DNA from: Acidobacteriaceae bacterium KBS 83
Lineage (GTDB): Bacteria > Acidobacteriota > Terriglobia > Terriglobales > Acidobacteriaceae
DNA: 64,000 bases
NCBI GenBank assembly: GCA_000381585.1
Contig: KB906735.1
Span: 604,836-668,835 of the forward strand
Direction: 5' to 3'
The first letter of the stretch is position 1. Each line of letters opens with the position of its first letter. Under the pieces are notes generated by a model. It had not been told where the DNA came from. It saw only the letters and a program-made list of their open reading frames with translations, and searched no databases. Shown here piece by piece: positions 33,867 through 42,446 of this stretch. A program made the position numbers and the translations under genes.

Positions 33867-35024
33867 ATGCGAAAGACCTTTCTTACCCTCGCCCTGCTCG
33901 CCTTGCCCTTCGCCGCTAACGCACAAACCAAGGTCGCCGCCACTCCCGCCATGGGCTGGAACAGTTGGAACCACTTCGCCACCCACGTCACGGACAAGGA
34001 CGTTCGCGCCGCGGCCGATGCCATCGTCGCTTCAGGCATGAAGGACGCCGGATACATCTACGTCAATATCGACGACGCGTGGCAAGGCAAGCGCGATGCG
34101 AGCGGCAACATCGTCCCCAACAGCAAATTTCCCGACATGAAGGCGCTCGCCGACTACGTCCACTCCAAGGGCCTCAAGATCGGCATCTACTCATCGCCCG
34201 GACCGCAGACCTGTGGACGCTATGAGGGCAGCTATCAGCACGAAGAGCAGGACGCCAAGATGTATGCGCAGTGGGGCATGGATTACCTCAAATACGACCT
34301 CTGCAGCTACGGCCAGATCATGCGCAAGGCCGCCCCCGGCGACCAGGCAAAACAATACGAGATGATGCATGCCGCCTACGAGAAAATGCACAAGGCCCTG
34401 CTCGCCACTGGCCGTCCCATCTTCTTTTCGCTCTGCCAGTACGGCTTCGATTCCGTCTGGAAATGGGGCCCCACCGTCGGCGGCAATAGCTGGCGCACCA
34501 CGGACGACATTGAGGACAGCTACATGAGCATGTCCAACATCGGCTTTGCGCAAGCCGGTCTCTCCAAGTACGCCGGCCCCGGCCACTGGAACGACCCAGA
34601 CATGCTCGAAGTGGGCAACGGCAAGATGAAGTACAACGAGTACCTCACTCACATGAGTCTGTGGGCCATCCTCGCGGCGCCCCTGCTGGCTGGCAACGAT
34701 CTCTCGCAGATGTCAGCCGAGACCAAATCCATCCTTCTTAACAAGGACGTCATCGCAATCGATCAGGATCCTCTCGGCAAACAGGGCGACAGAGTGAGCG
34801 CCGAAGGTCCGTTTGAGGTCTGGTCCAAGCCGCTCAAGAATGGCGACGTCGCGGTCGGCCTCTTCAACCGCGGCCATGATGCGGAACAGATGTCACTGCC
34901 CCTGCAGAAGCTCGGCCTCACCTCCAGCAGCAAAATCCACAATGTCTGGAATACATCCGACAACGGCCACGGTCCCTGGATGGTCCCCGAGCACGGCGTA
35001 GTACTGCTGATAGTTAAGAAGTAG
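33867..35024 (+). CDS. Secreted alpha-galactosidase, glycoside hydrolase family 27
   Basis: This enzyme hydrolyses terminal alpha-1,6-galactosyl residues such as those in galactomannan or raffinose-type sugars. The ATG at 33867 has AGAGGAG upstream and starts a signal peptide of about 19 residues (LPFAANA, then QTKVAATPAMGWNSWNHF). The GH27 motifs are WNSWNHF near 31-37, nucleophile D144 in LKYDLCSYG, and acid/base Asp at about 213-214 in RTTDDIEDSY. GHWNDPDMLEVGN follows. The C-terminal beta domain is present; total 385 residues, typical for the family. It is monocistronic with a candidate operator. A second, GH36 alpha-galactosidase lies at 56.8 kb. Confidence 0.93.
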   Translation: MRKTFLTLALLALPFAANAQTKVAATPAMGWNSWNHFATHVTDKDVRAAADAIVASGMKDAGYIYVNIDDAWQGKRDASGNIVPNSKFPDMKALADYVHSKGLKIGIYSSPGPQTCGRYEGSYQHEEQDAKMYAQWGMDYLKYDLCSYGQIMRKAAPGDQAKQYEMMHAAYEKMHKALLATGRPIFFSLCQYGFDSVWKWGPTVGGNSWRTTDDIEDSYMSMSNIGFAQAGLSKYAGPGHWNDPDMLEVGNGKMKYNEYLTHMSLWAILAAPLLAGNDLSQMSAETKSILLNKDVIAIDQDPLGKQGDRVSAEGPFEVWSKPLKNGDVAVGLFNRGHDAEQMSLPLQKLGLTSSSKIHNVWNTSDNGHGPWMVPEHGVVLLIVKK

Positions 35025-35088
35025 TTACGAAATCGCGTCAGAGGTAGTTATGAAATCCATCGAGAAATCAAGTAATGGTTATAAAATT
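35021..35088 (+). repeat. Short degenerate direct repeats after the GH27 gene
   Basis: GTAGTTACGAAATC (35021-35034), GTAGTTATGAAATC (35044-35057) and a weaker TGGTTATAAAATT (35076-35088) recur with 23- to 32-nt spacing, starting at the GH27 stop codon. They may be remnants of small duplications or an AT-rich regulatory region before the next gene. Confidence 0.4.
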
Positions 35089-35162
35089 CGGACCCACACG
35101 TAACGAGCCAGACCTAGATTCGAGCCTGTAATTTTTGGGAAAAATAGAGTTAGATAGACGGC

Positions 35163-35570
35163 ATGAAACGCCTACTCCCCCTGGCAATTCTTATCGTCGT
35201 GTTGCCCGTGGTTGCAATGGGCAAAGAAGACCTGTCGAAGTACACCGGCACCTACAAAGGTGAGATACGGTCCATCCGCTATCTCACCATGACATTGAGC
35301 CTCGGCGACGACGGCACTGCCACCCTCACCCAGTCGCCGGATGCCGTCAGCGAGATCACCAGTTTCGGCAGCTGGGTCCGCCAGGGCGACATCATCCGGC
35401 TCAACTTTGAATCAGTCGGAAAGCAGCCCGCCCCGTCTCCCATGACCTTCCGCTTCGAGCACAAGACCCTCACCCCGATCACATGGAACCATAACCTCTG
35501 GCGCACCGCGCCGCCGCCCGCCATGAAGCGCATGAAGATCATCAAGCATGACCCCGATGATGACCTCTGA
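35163..35570 (+). CDS. Small secreted protein, first of a tandem paralogue pair
   Basis: This 135-residue protein has a signal peptide (MKRLLPLAILIVVLPVVAMG). The beta-rich mature part has KYTGTYKGEI, DDGTATLTQSPDAVSEITSFGSW and MTFRFEHKTLTPITWNHNLWRT. Those blocks recur in the gene at 35763, which marks a tandem duplication. The pattern of a repeated strand-turn-strand unit with hydrophobic alternation suggests a lipocalin-like or META-type small periplasmic domain; no family is certain. No strong ribosome binding site is visible. Confidence 0.72.
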   Translation: MKRLLPLAILIVVLPVVAMGKEDLSKYTGTYKGEIRSIRYLTMTLSLGDDGTATLTQSPDAVSEITSFGSWVRQGDIIRLNFESVGKQPAPSPMTFRFEHKTLTPITWNHNLWRTAPPPAMKRMKIIKHDPDDDL

Positions 35571-35762
35571 TTGCTGATCACCGATCGGCAGTCCGAAGAG
35601 AGAACACCTGAACTGCGCTTCATCTCGGCAGTATTTCCCTTGCGATCCGAGCACCTCGGGTAATCTACTGTGTCCCCTTTTCGAGTGACTTGAGGGAGGC
35701 GATCAGTAACGCGCATCGCAGGGCCCGCAACGGACTCCAGATCCGCGGGTTAGCATGAATAT

Positions 35763-36176
35763 ATGAAGCGCATTCTCTCCCTGGCACTTCTCATCTCCCT
35801 TCCCCTCACCGCCCTGGCCAAAGACGAAATGTCGAAGATCGCAGGAACCTACAAAGGCGAAACCCGCGCTAAGGGCGAAACCCGCGACCAGAGCGACGAG
35901 GGCACCTACGTCAACCGCCATCGCACCATCATGGTGGTCCTCGGCAAGGACGGCACTGCCACCCTCGCGCAGTCGCCAGACGCCACCGACGAAATAACCA
36001 GCTTCGCTCACTGGACCGTCCAGGGTGACACCATCAAGCTCATCTTTGATCCCGTCGACAAGCAGATCACGCCCGCGCCCATGACCTTCCGCTACGAACA
36101 CAAAACCCTGACGCCGCTCGTCTATAACCACGACTTGTGGCGGACCCTTCCGCCACCACCTATGAAGCGCCAGTAG
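35763..36176 (+). CDS. Small secreted protein, second of the tandem paralogue pair
   Basis: This 137-residue paralogue of the preceding gene shares the signal peptide layout, the GTYKGE start, DGTATLAQSPDATDEITSF, PAPMTFRYEHKTLTPL and the C-terminal HDLWRTLPPPPMKRQ. It carries an extra charged stretch (RAKGETRDQSDEG) after GTYKGET that the first copy lacks. The two copies have clearly diverged at the protein level, so the duplication is not recent. A role at the cell surface or in the periplasm is inferred only from the signal peptide. Confidence 0.72.
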   Translation: MKRILSLALLISLPLTALAKDEMSKIAGTYKGETRAKGETRDQSDEGTYVNRHRTIMVVLGKDGTATLAQSPDATDEITSFAHWTVQGDTIKLIFDPVDKQITPAPMTFRYEHKTLTPLVYNHDLWRTLPPPPMKRQ

Positions 36177-36250
36177 CGCCGGGAAATCCACGGCGACTAA
36201 GTCTTGGTCAATCGGGCCATCGCTCGTTCAACCGAGGGCCGTCGCTCCGT

Positions 36251-36484
36251 TCAACAACCGTAGTGCCGGCCCTCGGACTCCAGATGAGCGTTAGTACTGC
36301 CATCTGGAGTAAACGTCCGCTGAAAGAATGCGTCATCCACCACATAGCATTCGCCGCCCTCACCACGCACGATCCAGTCACCTCGGTGCACGCGTCGCAC
36401 TCCGCCATCGGTTTGGATCGTCATATTCGTGGTACATTGATTCGCGTCTACTCGCAGTGGCCGATGTGTTCTAAAGAGTCCCAT
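36251..36484 (-). CDS. Small protein with a GDWIV motif
   Basis: The 77-residue product contains IQTDGGVRRVHRGDWIVRGEGGECYVVDDAFFQRTF, a pattern (GDW-hydrophobic-G.GE.Y...F..TF) known from small phage- and chromosome-borne proteins of unknown function. The frame opens with ATG 36484, which has GAGGAG only at long distance (about 15 nt). The amino-terminal FRTHRPLRVDANQ fits the usual short start of such proteins. It lies on the minus strand between plus-strand genes and could be a remnant or a genuine stand-alone gene. No phage genes are nearby. Confidence 0.55.
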   Translation of the reverse strand: MGLFRTHRPLRVDANQCTTNMTIQTDGGVRRVHRGDWIVRGEGGECYVVDDAFFQRTFTPDGSTNAHLESEGRHYGC

Positions 36485-36561
36485 ACAGATTCGTTTTTCT
36501 CCTCGTCACCATCCAACGCTCTAACGGATAAGCTTGCAGTCGGAATTCCGTTAAATCCCCG

Positions 36562-36726
36562 CTAGGAAACGGAGCTGTCGCCCCGGTCCGCGAGGTCAAC
36601 TATCCGAACGTAGAAGTCCAGCCAATTCCGCCCATCTCCCCGCCATGGAGAACGGTCCCAGCGGCCCGCACGCAGGCATCGGTTCCGGCGAGCCAGTTCG
36701 CGCGCCACATACTCTTCTTCGTACAT
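36562..36726 (-). CDS. Possible 54-residue protein
   Basis: An ATG at 36726 opens a 54-codon frame ending at 36562, upstream of and on the same strand as the GDWIV gene. The sequence (MYEEEYVARELARRNRCLRA and later NWLDFYVRIVDLADRG) has a plausible amphipathic, charged composition, but no ribosome binding site is evident. It overlaps the 5' leader of the helicase gene. A conserved reading could make the two small minus-strand frames a pair; evidence is weak. Confidence 0.3.
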   Translation of the reverse strand: MYEEEYVARELARRNRCLRAGRWDRSPWRGDGRNWLDFYVRIVDLADRGDSSVS

Positions 36727-36775
36727 GACAAAGCTAGGGCGAAGAATCAGCGAAGCCGGGAGCTACAATATCCCA

Positions 36776-39700
36776 ATGCAGTTTGCTCCGCCCGCCACTC
36801 CCGCCGAAGCACTCGCATGGGCCCACCCCATCATCCAGGAGTGGTTTCTCTCCCGCTTCGGCTCTGCCACTGAGCCGCAAATCGAAGGCTGGCCAGCCAT
36901 CCTCGCGCAGCGTCCGACGCTCATTTCAGCTCCCACTGGCTCCGGAAAAACCCTTGCAGCATTCCTCATCTGCATTGATCAGCTCTTTCGCAAAGCGCTA
37001 GCGGGCGAGCTTGAGCCGCACACAGAGGTCGTCTACATCTCGCCGCTCAAGGCGCTCTCCAATGACATCCGCAAGAACCTCGAAGAGCCCTTGCAGCAAA
37101 TACAAAAGCTCGCTCTGGACCGCGGCCATCTCTGCCCACCTATTCGCACCGCCGTGCGCACCGGCGACACGCTCCCCGCAGAGCGCCGCGCCATGCTCAA
37201 ACAACCGCCGCACATCCTCGTCACCACGCCGGAGTCGTTCTTCATCCTGCTCACCGCGGAGAAATCCCGCGCCAATCTCACGCATGCCCGCACCGTCATC
37301 GTCGACGAGATCCACGCCATGGCCGACGACAAACGCGGCACGCACCTCATGCTCTCGCTTGAGCGGCTCGACGCACTTGTCTGCGGCGAAAACCGTCTGT
37401 CGCCTGGCAACCTGCTCACCGGCCTCGCTGCGCCGCCGCAGCGTATCGGCCTCTCCGCCACGCAGAATCCTATCTCGCTCGTCGCTGACTTCCTCTGCGG
37501 CTCACGGCATCGCGATTGCGCCATCATCGAAGTCGGACGACGCCGCCACTTCGACCTCGGCATCGAAGTCCCCAACGACGAGCTCAGCTCCGTCTCTACC
37601 AATGCCATCTGGGACGACGTCTACAACCGCCTCGCCGAGCTCGCACTCGAGCACCGATCAACATTGGTGTTTGTGAACACGCGCTCCATGGCGGAGCGGC
37701 TTGCCTTCTCGCTCGGCGAACGCCTGGGTCACGAACACGTAGGCACGCACCATGGCTCGCTCTCGCGCAAGCTGCGTCTCGAAGCGGAGCGCAAACTCAA
37801 GGTCGGCGAGATCAAGCTGCTCGTCGCCACCGCGTCGCTCGAACTCGGTATCGACATCGGCGCCATCGACCTCGTCTGTCAGATCAACACGCCGCGCGCC
37901 CTCTCGCCCGCACTGCAGCGTGCGGGCCGCGCTGGGCACTGGCGCGGCGCCACGCCCAAAGCGCGTTTCTTCGCCACCACCCGCGACGACCTGCTCGAGC
38001 TCGCTGCCATCATTCGCGCCCTCCGCGCCGGTGCGCTCGATCAGCTCGAAATCCCACCAGAGCCCCTCGATGTCCTCATGCAACAGATCGTCGCCTCCTG
38101 CGCCGCCGAACCCTGGCAAGAAGACGCTCTCTTCGCGCTCGTCACCCGCGCGCATCCCTATCGAGATCTCCCCCGTGAGACCTTCGAAGAACTCCTCTGC
38201 CTGCTCTCGGACGGCATCGAGTCTTCGCGCGGACGCTACGGCGCGTACATCCTCCGAGATCGCATTCACGGCCGTTTGCAGGCTCGCCGCGGCGCGCGCT
38301 CTATCACCGTGTCGAACGGTGGCACCATCCCGGACACCGCCGTCGTCTCCGTAATCCTCCAGCCTGATGGCCATCAGATCGCCACCCTCGATGAAGACTT
38401 CACCATCGACTCCGGCGTCGGCGACGTCATCCAACTCGGCAACGCCTCCTGGCGCATCTCCGCCATCGAGACCGCCGGCCGGATGTACGTCGAAGATGCC
38501 CACGGCCAGCCGCCCACCGTGCCCTTCTGGCGCGGCGAGGCGCCGCAGCGCACAATGGAGCTCTCGCGCTGGGTCTGTCAGTTGCGCGAGGACATCGACG
38601 CGCGCACGCCAGGCCTCCTCCCCGGCTACATCAGTCAGGCTGACCCATCTGTCGCCACCACTGTTGCGTGGCTCAAGGAAGAATGCGGCGTCACGGATGC
38701 CGGAGCCGAGCAGCTCACCGCATATATCGTCGCCGGGCGTGCGGTCCTCGGCACCGTTCCCACTCTCACGACCATCGTCGCCGAGCGCTTCTTCGACGAG
38801 GGTGGCGGCATGCAACTCATCCTGCATGCGCCCTTCGGCGGCCGCATCAACAAGGCCTGGGGCCTCGCCCTTCGCAAGCGCTTCTGCCGCGGCTTCAATT
38901 TCGAGCTTCAGGCGGCCGCCACCGATAACGGTCTCAATATCTCGCTCGCCGAGCAGCACTCCTTTCCCCTCGCCGACGTCTTCCAGTTCCTCACCACCCA
39001 CACCGTCACTGAGCTGCTCGAGCAGGCCTCGCTCGCCTCACCCATCTTCAAAACCCGCTTCCGCTGGGACGCCACCCGCAGTCTGCAACTCCTGCGGTTT
39101 CAAAAAGGCAAGAAGGTCGCGCCGCAGATCCAGCGCACCCGCGGCGAAGACCTGCTCGCCAGCGTCTTCCCGCAAGCAGCCGCCTGCTTCGAGAACATCG
39201 AAGGTGACATCGAAATCCCCGACCATCCGCTGGTCCGCGAAGTCATGAAGGACGTTCTCGGCGAAGCCATGGATCTCGCCGGCCTCATCGACATCATCGC
39301 CAAAATCCAGTCCGGCGAGATCAAATGCGTCGCGGTCGATTCCACCGTACCATCCGTCTTCTCGCACGGCCTGCTCAACGCCAATCCCTACGCCTTCCTC
39401 GACGATGCACCCATCGAGGAGCGCCGCGCCCGCGCCGTCAACATGCGCGGCATGGTCCCGGAAAAACTCCTCGGCGAAGCCGGCCGCCTCGATCCCGACG
39501 CCATCCGTCAGGTCCGCGAAGAAGCGTGGCCGGACATCCGCGACGAACACGAGCTCCACGACTTACTCTACGGGCTCGTTATTGTCCCCGAATCGATCCT
39601 CGACGACCCGCGCGCCATCGGCTGGCGCATCCTGCTCAATCGCCTTATCGCGCAATCCCGCGCAATCATGACTACTAACGGGCACGGCGCGCCCCACATG

Positions 39701-41341
39701 CTCGCCGCCGAGCGCACCGACGACCGCGCAAACCTGCTCTCCGCGATGCCCGATTTGCCGCTGTTACAAAAGGCGCTCCACGCCTGGCTCAACATCCTCG
39801 GCCCACAAACCGCTGCATCACTCGCCGCATACCTCGGGATATATCCGCAAGCCGTTTTCAGCGTGCTGGTAGCGATGGAATCGCAAGGCACTATCCTCCG
39901 CGGAGAATTCGAAGCCGATGTCAGGCTGAGCGAAGCGAAGGGCCTGCAGTCCGCTGCCGAGTCGCCTACCACACCCGAAGCGAGCGACCAAAGGGAGCGA
40001 GCCCAACAAAGCGTGCCACCGGCGCGTCTGCCTGAATGGCAAATTCAGTGGTGCGAGCGACGCCTTCTCCAACGCATCCACAAGCGCACCATCCACACGC
40101 TCCGCAAACAAATCGAGCCGGTCGCCCCAGCGCAGTACATGGACTGGCTTCTCCGCTGGCAGCACCTCGCGCCGCAGACCCAGCTCACCGGCGAAGAGGG
40201 CGTCCTCGATGCCCTGCGCAAGCTCGAGGGCTTCGAAGCCCCCGCCATCGAATGGGAGCGCACGCTTCTCCCGCAGCGCGTCGCCAACTACGATCCGCGT
40301 GCGCTCGACACGCTCTGCATGGCCGGCGTGGTCGGCTGGGGTCGCATCTCGCCCCACCCCGCTTTCCTCTCGCCGGAAGGCGGCGCGCCTCGCCGCGTGG
40401 TCCCCACCAGCATGGCGCCCATCACCTTCTTCCTCCGCGAAGACGCCCACTGGATGGATGGCTGCCTTCGCACCCGCGAGCTGCCCGAAGCAGCGCTCGC
40501 TGCGTGTCTGTCGTCGCTGGCGTTACATGTTCGCACCCACCTTGAGAACTTCGGCGCTGCCTTCGCCGCGGACCTTTCCCGCCAGTTCGGCGTGTCCATC
40601 ACCGAGCTTCACACTGCGCTCTGGGAATTAGTTGCCGCCGGCCTCGTCACCGCAGACGGCTACGACAGTCTCCGTTCGCTCATCGATCCGCGTCGCAAGT
40701 CCGTCGGCGTCGCACCCTTCCGCATGCGCGGAAACAACCATCGCGCCCGCAACACCGCCGGCCGCTGGAGCCTCCTAGCCGCTTCACCAACTCGGGTGCC
40801 CGATGTCCCGCGAAGCGAAGGGTGGGATACCCCGAAGGCCCATGAAACCGCACAGCAATCCGCCATCGCCTTAGCTCAACAGAGAGAGCAGGAGATCGAA
40901 TCCGCGGCCCTGGTCCTCCTCTGGCGCTACGGCATCGTCTTCCGCGACCTCGCGCAGCGCGAAACCACCATGCCACGCTGGCGCGAACTCCTCGGTATCT
41001 TCCGCCGCCTGGAAGCTCGCGGCATCGTGCGCGGCGGCCGCTTCGTTTCCGGCTTCCAGGGGGAGCAGTTTGCTCTTCCTCAAGCCGTAGAATCTCTGCG
41101 TGAATCTCGCAAAGAGGAGAGCGCCCCCGTCACAGTGACAATCGCTGCGGCCGATCCCGCCAACCTCGTCGGCATCATCGTTCCCGGCGACCGCCCGGCC
41201 GCCACCACCGGCCGCACCGCGCAGTTCCGCGGTGGCCATTTCGTCTCGGAAACCAGCGCCACGCCGGAAGAACTCACTGCTGCACCAGCGGCTCTCGGCG
41301 TAAACCCGGCACCGGCTCAGCTCGTCCTCGGCCATGACTGA
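36776..41341 (+). CDS. Lhr-family large ATP-dependent helicase
   Basis: This DEAD/DEAH superfamily 2 helicase, about 1,521 residues, is of the long Lhr type. Walker A is in ISAPTGSGKT, the DEIH box in VIVDEIHAMADD, motif III in GLSATQ and motif VI in QRAGRAGHWR. After the helicase core come the winged-helix and Lhr-specific domains and a long C-terminal half. Long Lhr proteins act in DNA repair as 3'-5' translocases, sometimes with a uracil-glycosylase-like C-terminus. ATG 36776 is preferred; ATG 36725 is 17 codons upstream. Two low-complexity linkers (about residues 1050-1085 and 1340-1353) are made from repeat DNA. Confidence 0.9.
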   Translation: MQFAPPATPAEALAWAHPIIQEWFLSRFGSATEPQIEGWPAILAQRPTLISAPTGSGKTLAAFLICIDQLFRKALAGELEPHTEVVYISPLKALSNDIRKNLEEPLQQIQKLALDRGHLCPPIRTAVRTGDTLPAERRAMLKQPPHILVTTPESFFILLTAEKSRANLTHARTVIVDEIHAMADDKRGTHLMLSLERLDALVCGENRLSPGNLLTGLAAPPQRIGLSATQNPISLVADFLCGSRHRDCAIIEVGRRRHFDLGIEVPNDELSSVSTNAIWDDVYNRLAELALEHRSTLVFVNTRSMAERLAFSLGERLGHEHVGTHHGSLSRKLRLEAERKLKVGEIKLLVATASLELGIDIGAIDLVCQINTPRALSPALQRAGRAGHWRGATPKARFFATTRDDLLELAAIIRALRAGALDQLEIPPEPLDVLMQQIVASCAAEPWQEDALFALVTRAHPYRDLPRETFEELLCLLSDGIESSRGRYGAYILRDRIHGRLQARRGARSITVSNGGTIPDTAVVSVILQPDGHQIATLDEDFTIDSGVGDVIQLGNASWRISAIETAGRMYVEDAHGQPPTVPFWRGEAPQRTMELSRWVCQLREDIDARTPGLLPGYISQADPSVATTVAWLKEECGVTDAGAEQLTAYIVAGRAVLGTVPTLTTIVAERFFDEGGGMQLILHAPFGGRINKAWGLALRKRFCRGFNFELQAAATDNGLNISLAEQHSFPLADVFQFLTTHTVTELLEQASLASPIFKTRFRWDATRSLQLLRFQKGKKVAPQIQRTRGEDLLASVFPQAAACFENIEGDIEIPDHPLVREVMKDVLGEAMDLAGLIDIIAKIQSGEIKCVAVDSTVPSVFSHGLLNANPYAFLDDAPIEERRARAVNMRGMVPEKLLGEAGRLDPDAIRQVREEAWPDIRDEHELHDLLYGLVIVPESILDDPRAIGWRILLNRLIAQSRAIMTTNGHGAPHMLAAERTDDRANLLSAMPDLPLLQKALHAWLNILGPQTAASLAAYLGIYPQAVFSVLVAMESQGTILRGEFEADVRLSEAKGLQSAAESPTTPEASDQRERAQQSVPPARLPEWQIQWCERRLLQRIHKRTIHTLRKQIEPVAPAQYMDWLLRWQHLAPQTQLTGEEGVLDALRKLEGFEAPAIEWERTLLPQRVANYDPRALDTLCMAGVVGWGRISPHPAFLSPEGGAPRRVVPTSMAPITFFLREDAHWMDGCLRTRELPEAALAACLSSLALHVRTHLENFGAAFAADLSRQFGVSITELHTALWELVAAGLVTADGYDSLRSLIDPRRKSVGVAPFRMRGNNHRARNTAGRWSLLAASPTRVPDVPRSEGWDTPKAHETAQQSAIALAQQREQEIESAALVLLWRYGIVFRDLAQRETTMPRWRELLGIFRRLEARGIVRGGRFVSGFQGEQFALPQAVESLRESRKEESAPVTVTIAAADPANLVGIIVPGDRPAATTGRTAQFRGGHFVSETSATPEELTAAPAALGVNPAPAQLVLGHD
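39926..40032 (+). repeat. REP-like repeats embedded in the helicase coding sequence (first linker)
   Basis: CTGAGCGAAGCGAAGG (39926-39941) matches the intergenic palindromic repeat at 26874-26889 over 16 bp. GAGCGACCAAAGGGAGCGA (39982-40000) matches the intergenic repeat at 25315-25333 over 19 bp. Both lie in frame and encode a Ser/Glu/Pro-rich linker (residues about 1050-1085: SEAKGLQSAAESPTTPEASD). The reading frame is kept. Confidence 0.7.
40797..40834 (+). repeat. Further REP-like palindrome inside the helicase gene (second linker)
   Basis: GGGTGCCCGATGTCCC is followed by GCGAAGCGAAGGGTGGGATACCCC in frame. The outer halves are partly complementary (GGGT...ACCC), as in dispersed intergenic palindromes. 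It encodes VPDVPRSEGWDTPKAHETAQ, a stretch without domain character at about residues 1340-1360. It is probably a second insertion of the repeat type seen in the first linker. Confidence 0.5.
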
Positions 41342-41528
41342 CCAGCGGGAACAACTCGCCCCGCGTCCCAATCCGCAGGAGGGTGAAGACTTCTACTGGG
41401 AAGGCCACTACATGGTCTTCACCGAAGTCTGGCACCTCAAACGGGGATACTGCTGCGGTTCGGCCTGCCGCCACTGCCCCTACGGCCACGAGAACGTACC
41501 GGAGAAAACAGACCGCGCTTCACGCTGA
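41334..41528 (+). CDS. Small cysteine-rich protein, DUF5522 type
   Basis: This 64-residue protein has EDFYWEGHYMVFTEVWHLKRGYCCGSACRHCPYG, which matches the DUF5522 family with its CC...C..C cluster, presumably a metal site. The start ATG at 41334 overlaps the end of the helicase gene by 8 nt, so it is probably translated from the same mRNA. Function unknown; family members are small cytosolic proteins often near DNA repair or RNA-processing genes. The 3' end overlaps the convergent amidohydrolase gene by 9 nt. Confidence 0.8.
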   Translation: MTDQREQLAPRPNPQEGEDFYWEGHYMVFTEVWHLKRGYCCGSACRHCPYGHENVPEKTDRASR

Positions 41529-42446
41529 TTCCGGCACGCGTACCTTCCCGCGATCAAGCCCTTCCCAGAACCATCGCGCTGCATTCGCGCGAAACACCGC
41601 ATCCCGCTCCCCCTCGGGCAAGCCGCGTATCATCTCCTCATAGACTGCATACGGATGCAGCACGTTTCGTGCCAGCTTCGAGATCGGACGATGGCTCCCA
41701 AACATCACCCGCTCGGTCCCAAACAGCTCCATCGCTGCGTCGATCCAGCACCGCGCCTGCGCCATCTGCCACTCCACACCAAAGACGCACTCCAGCGCGG
41801 AGATCGTTAGCCGCACGTTTTCCGACCGCGCGATCTCCTTCAGACTCCGTTTCCATCGCTCAAATTCCCCGTCATCCACGGTCGTTGGCCATCCCATGAC
41901 TGCAATCGTGAAGCCGGTCTCCGGATTCTGGCGAATCACAGTGAGCAAATCCGGCAGTTGCGGGGAGAACTCCTCCAGCGAGCATTTGAATCTGTAGTTC
42001 CTTAGCAGTCGCACTCCTTGTCGCCAGCTCGCGTCCGTCAGCAAGTTCCCTCGCTTCGCCATGCAGCGTTGCGAATTGTTTGCATCCCATCCCAGGTGTT
42101 CTCGCACCGCAACCACGTTCGCATGCTGTGCATAAGCATCCAGCCGCGACTTCAGGTCCGGAGCAAGAAAATCCACCAGCTCCACAATTGCCATTGGAAC
42201 CGGAAGTCGCTCCGCAAGGCGCTGCGCCCAATTCACTTCGCGTACCGAATCGTTGGCGATGAACTCATGCCACACAATTCCATCGACGTAGTCCTCGAAT
42301 AGATACCGCTTTGGCAGGCGCCGAGTAATCTTCAATAAGGGCTTCGAGCATGACGTCCGGCTTCTCGATGTGCTCATACCGGTTTTCCTGGCTGTCATAC
42401 AGATGTTGTGCGCATCCACGATCCGGCGCTTGCTTTGTGCCTCCAT
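41520..42446 (-). CDS. Amidohydrolase-2-type protein with a scrambled N-terminus (probable pseudogene)
   Basis: Residues from LPKRYLFEDYVD onward (for example WHEFIANDSVREVNWAQRLAERLPVPM, CSLEEFSPQLPDLL, FGTERVMFGSHRP) fit the COG3618-like metal-dependent amidohydrolases that act on lactones or amides. At the N-terminus the expected DAHNHLY (metal-binding H-x-H) is read as DAHNICM. The -1 frame carries HLYDSQENRYEHIEK and DVMLEALIEDYSA, ending exactly where LPKRYLF resumes. So a one-base loss near 42405 and a one-base gain near 42318 leave the frame open but destroy the active site. A further short loss near WHEF is suspected. ATG 42446 has GAGGGGG upstream; GTG 42503 is alternative. Confidence 0.7.
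   Translation of the reverse strand: MEAQSKRRIVDAHNICMTARKTGMSTSRSRTSCSKPLLKITRRLPKRYLFEDYVDGIVWHEFIANDSVREVNWAQRLAERLPVPMAIVELVDFLAPDLKSRLDAYAQHANVVAVREHLGWDANNSQRCMAKRGNLLTDASWRQGVRLLRNYRFKCSLEEFSPQLPDLLTVIRQNPETGFTIAVMGWPTTVDDGEFERWKRSLKEIARSENVRLTISALECVFGVEWQMAQARCWIDAAMELFGTERVMFGSHRPISKLARNVLHPYAVYEEMIRGLPEGERDAVFRANAARWFWEGLDRGKVRVPESA

Noticed and set aside
37658-39001. A 447-residue open frame on the minus strand inside the helicase gene
   Set aside because: It is antisense to the Lhr core, which carries clear helicase motifs throughout. The antisense product is Glu/Asp/Gly-rich, as expected from a mirrored high-GC reading frame.
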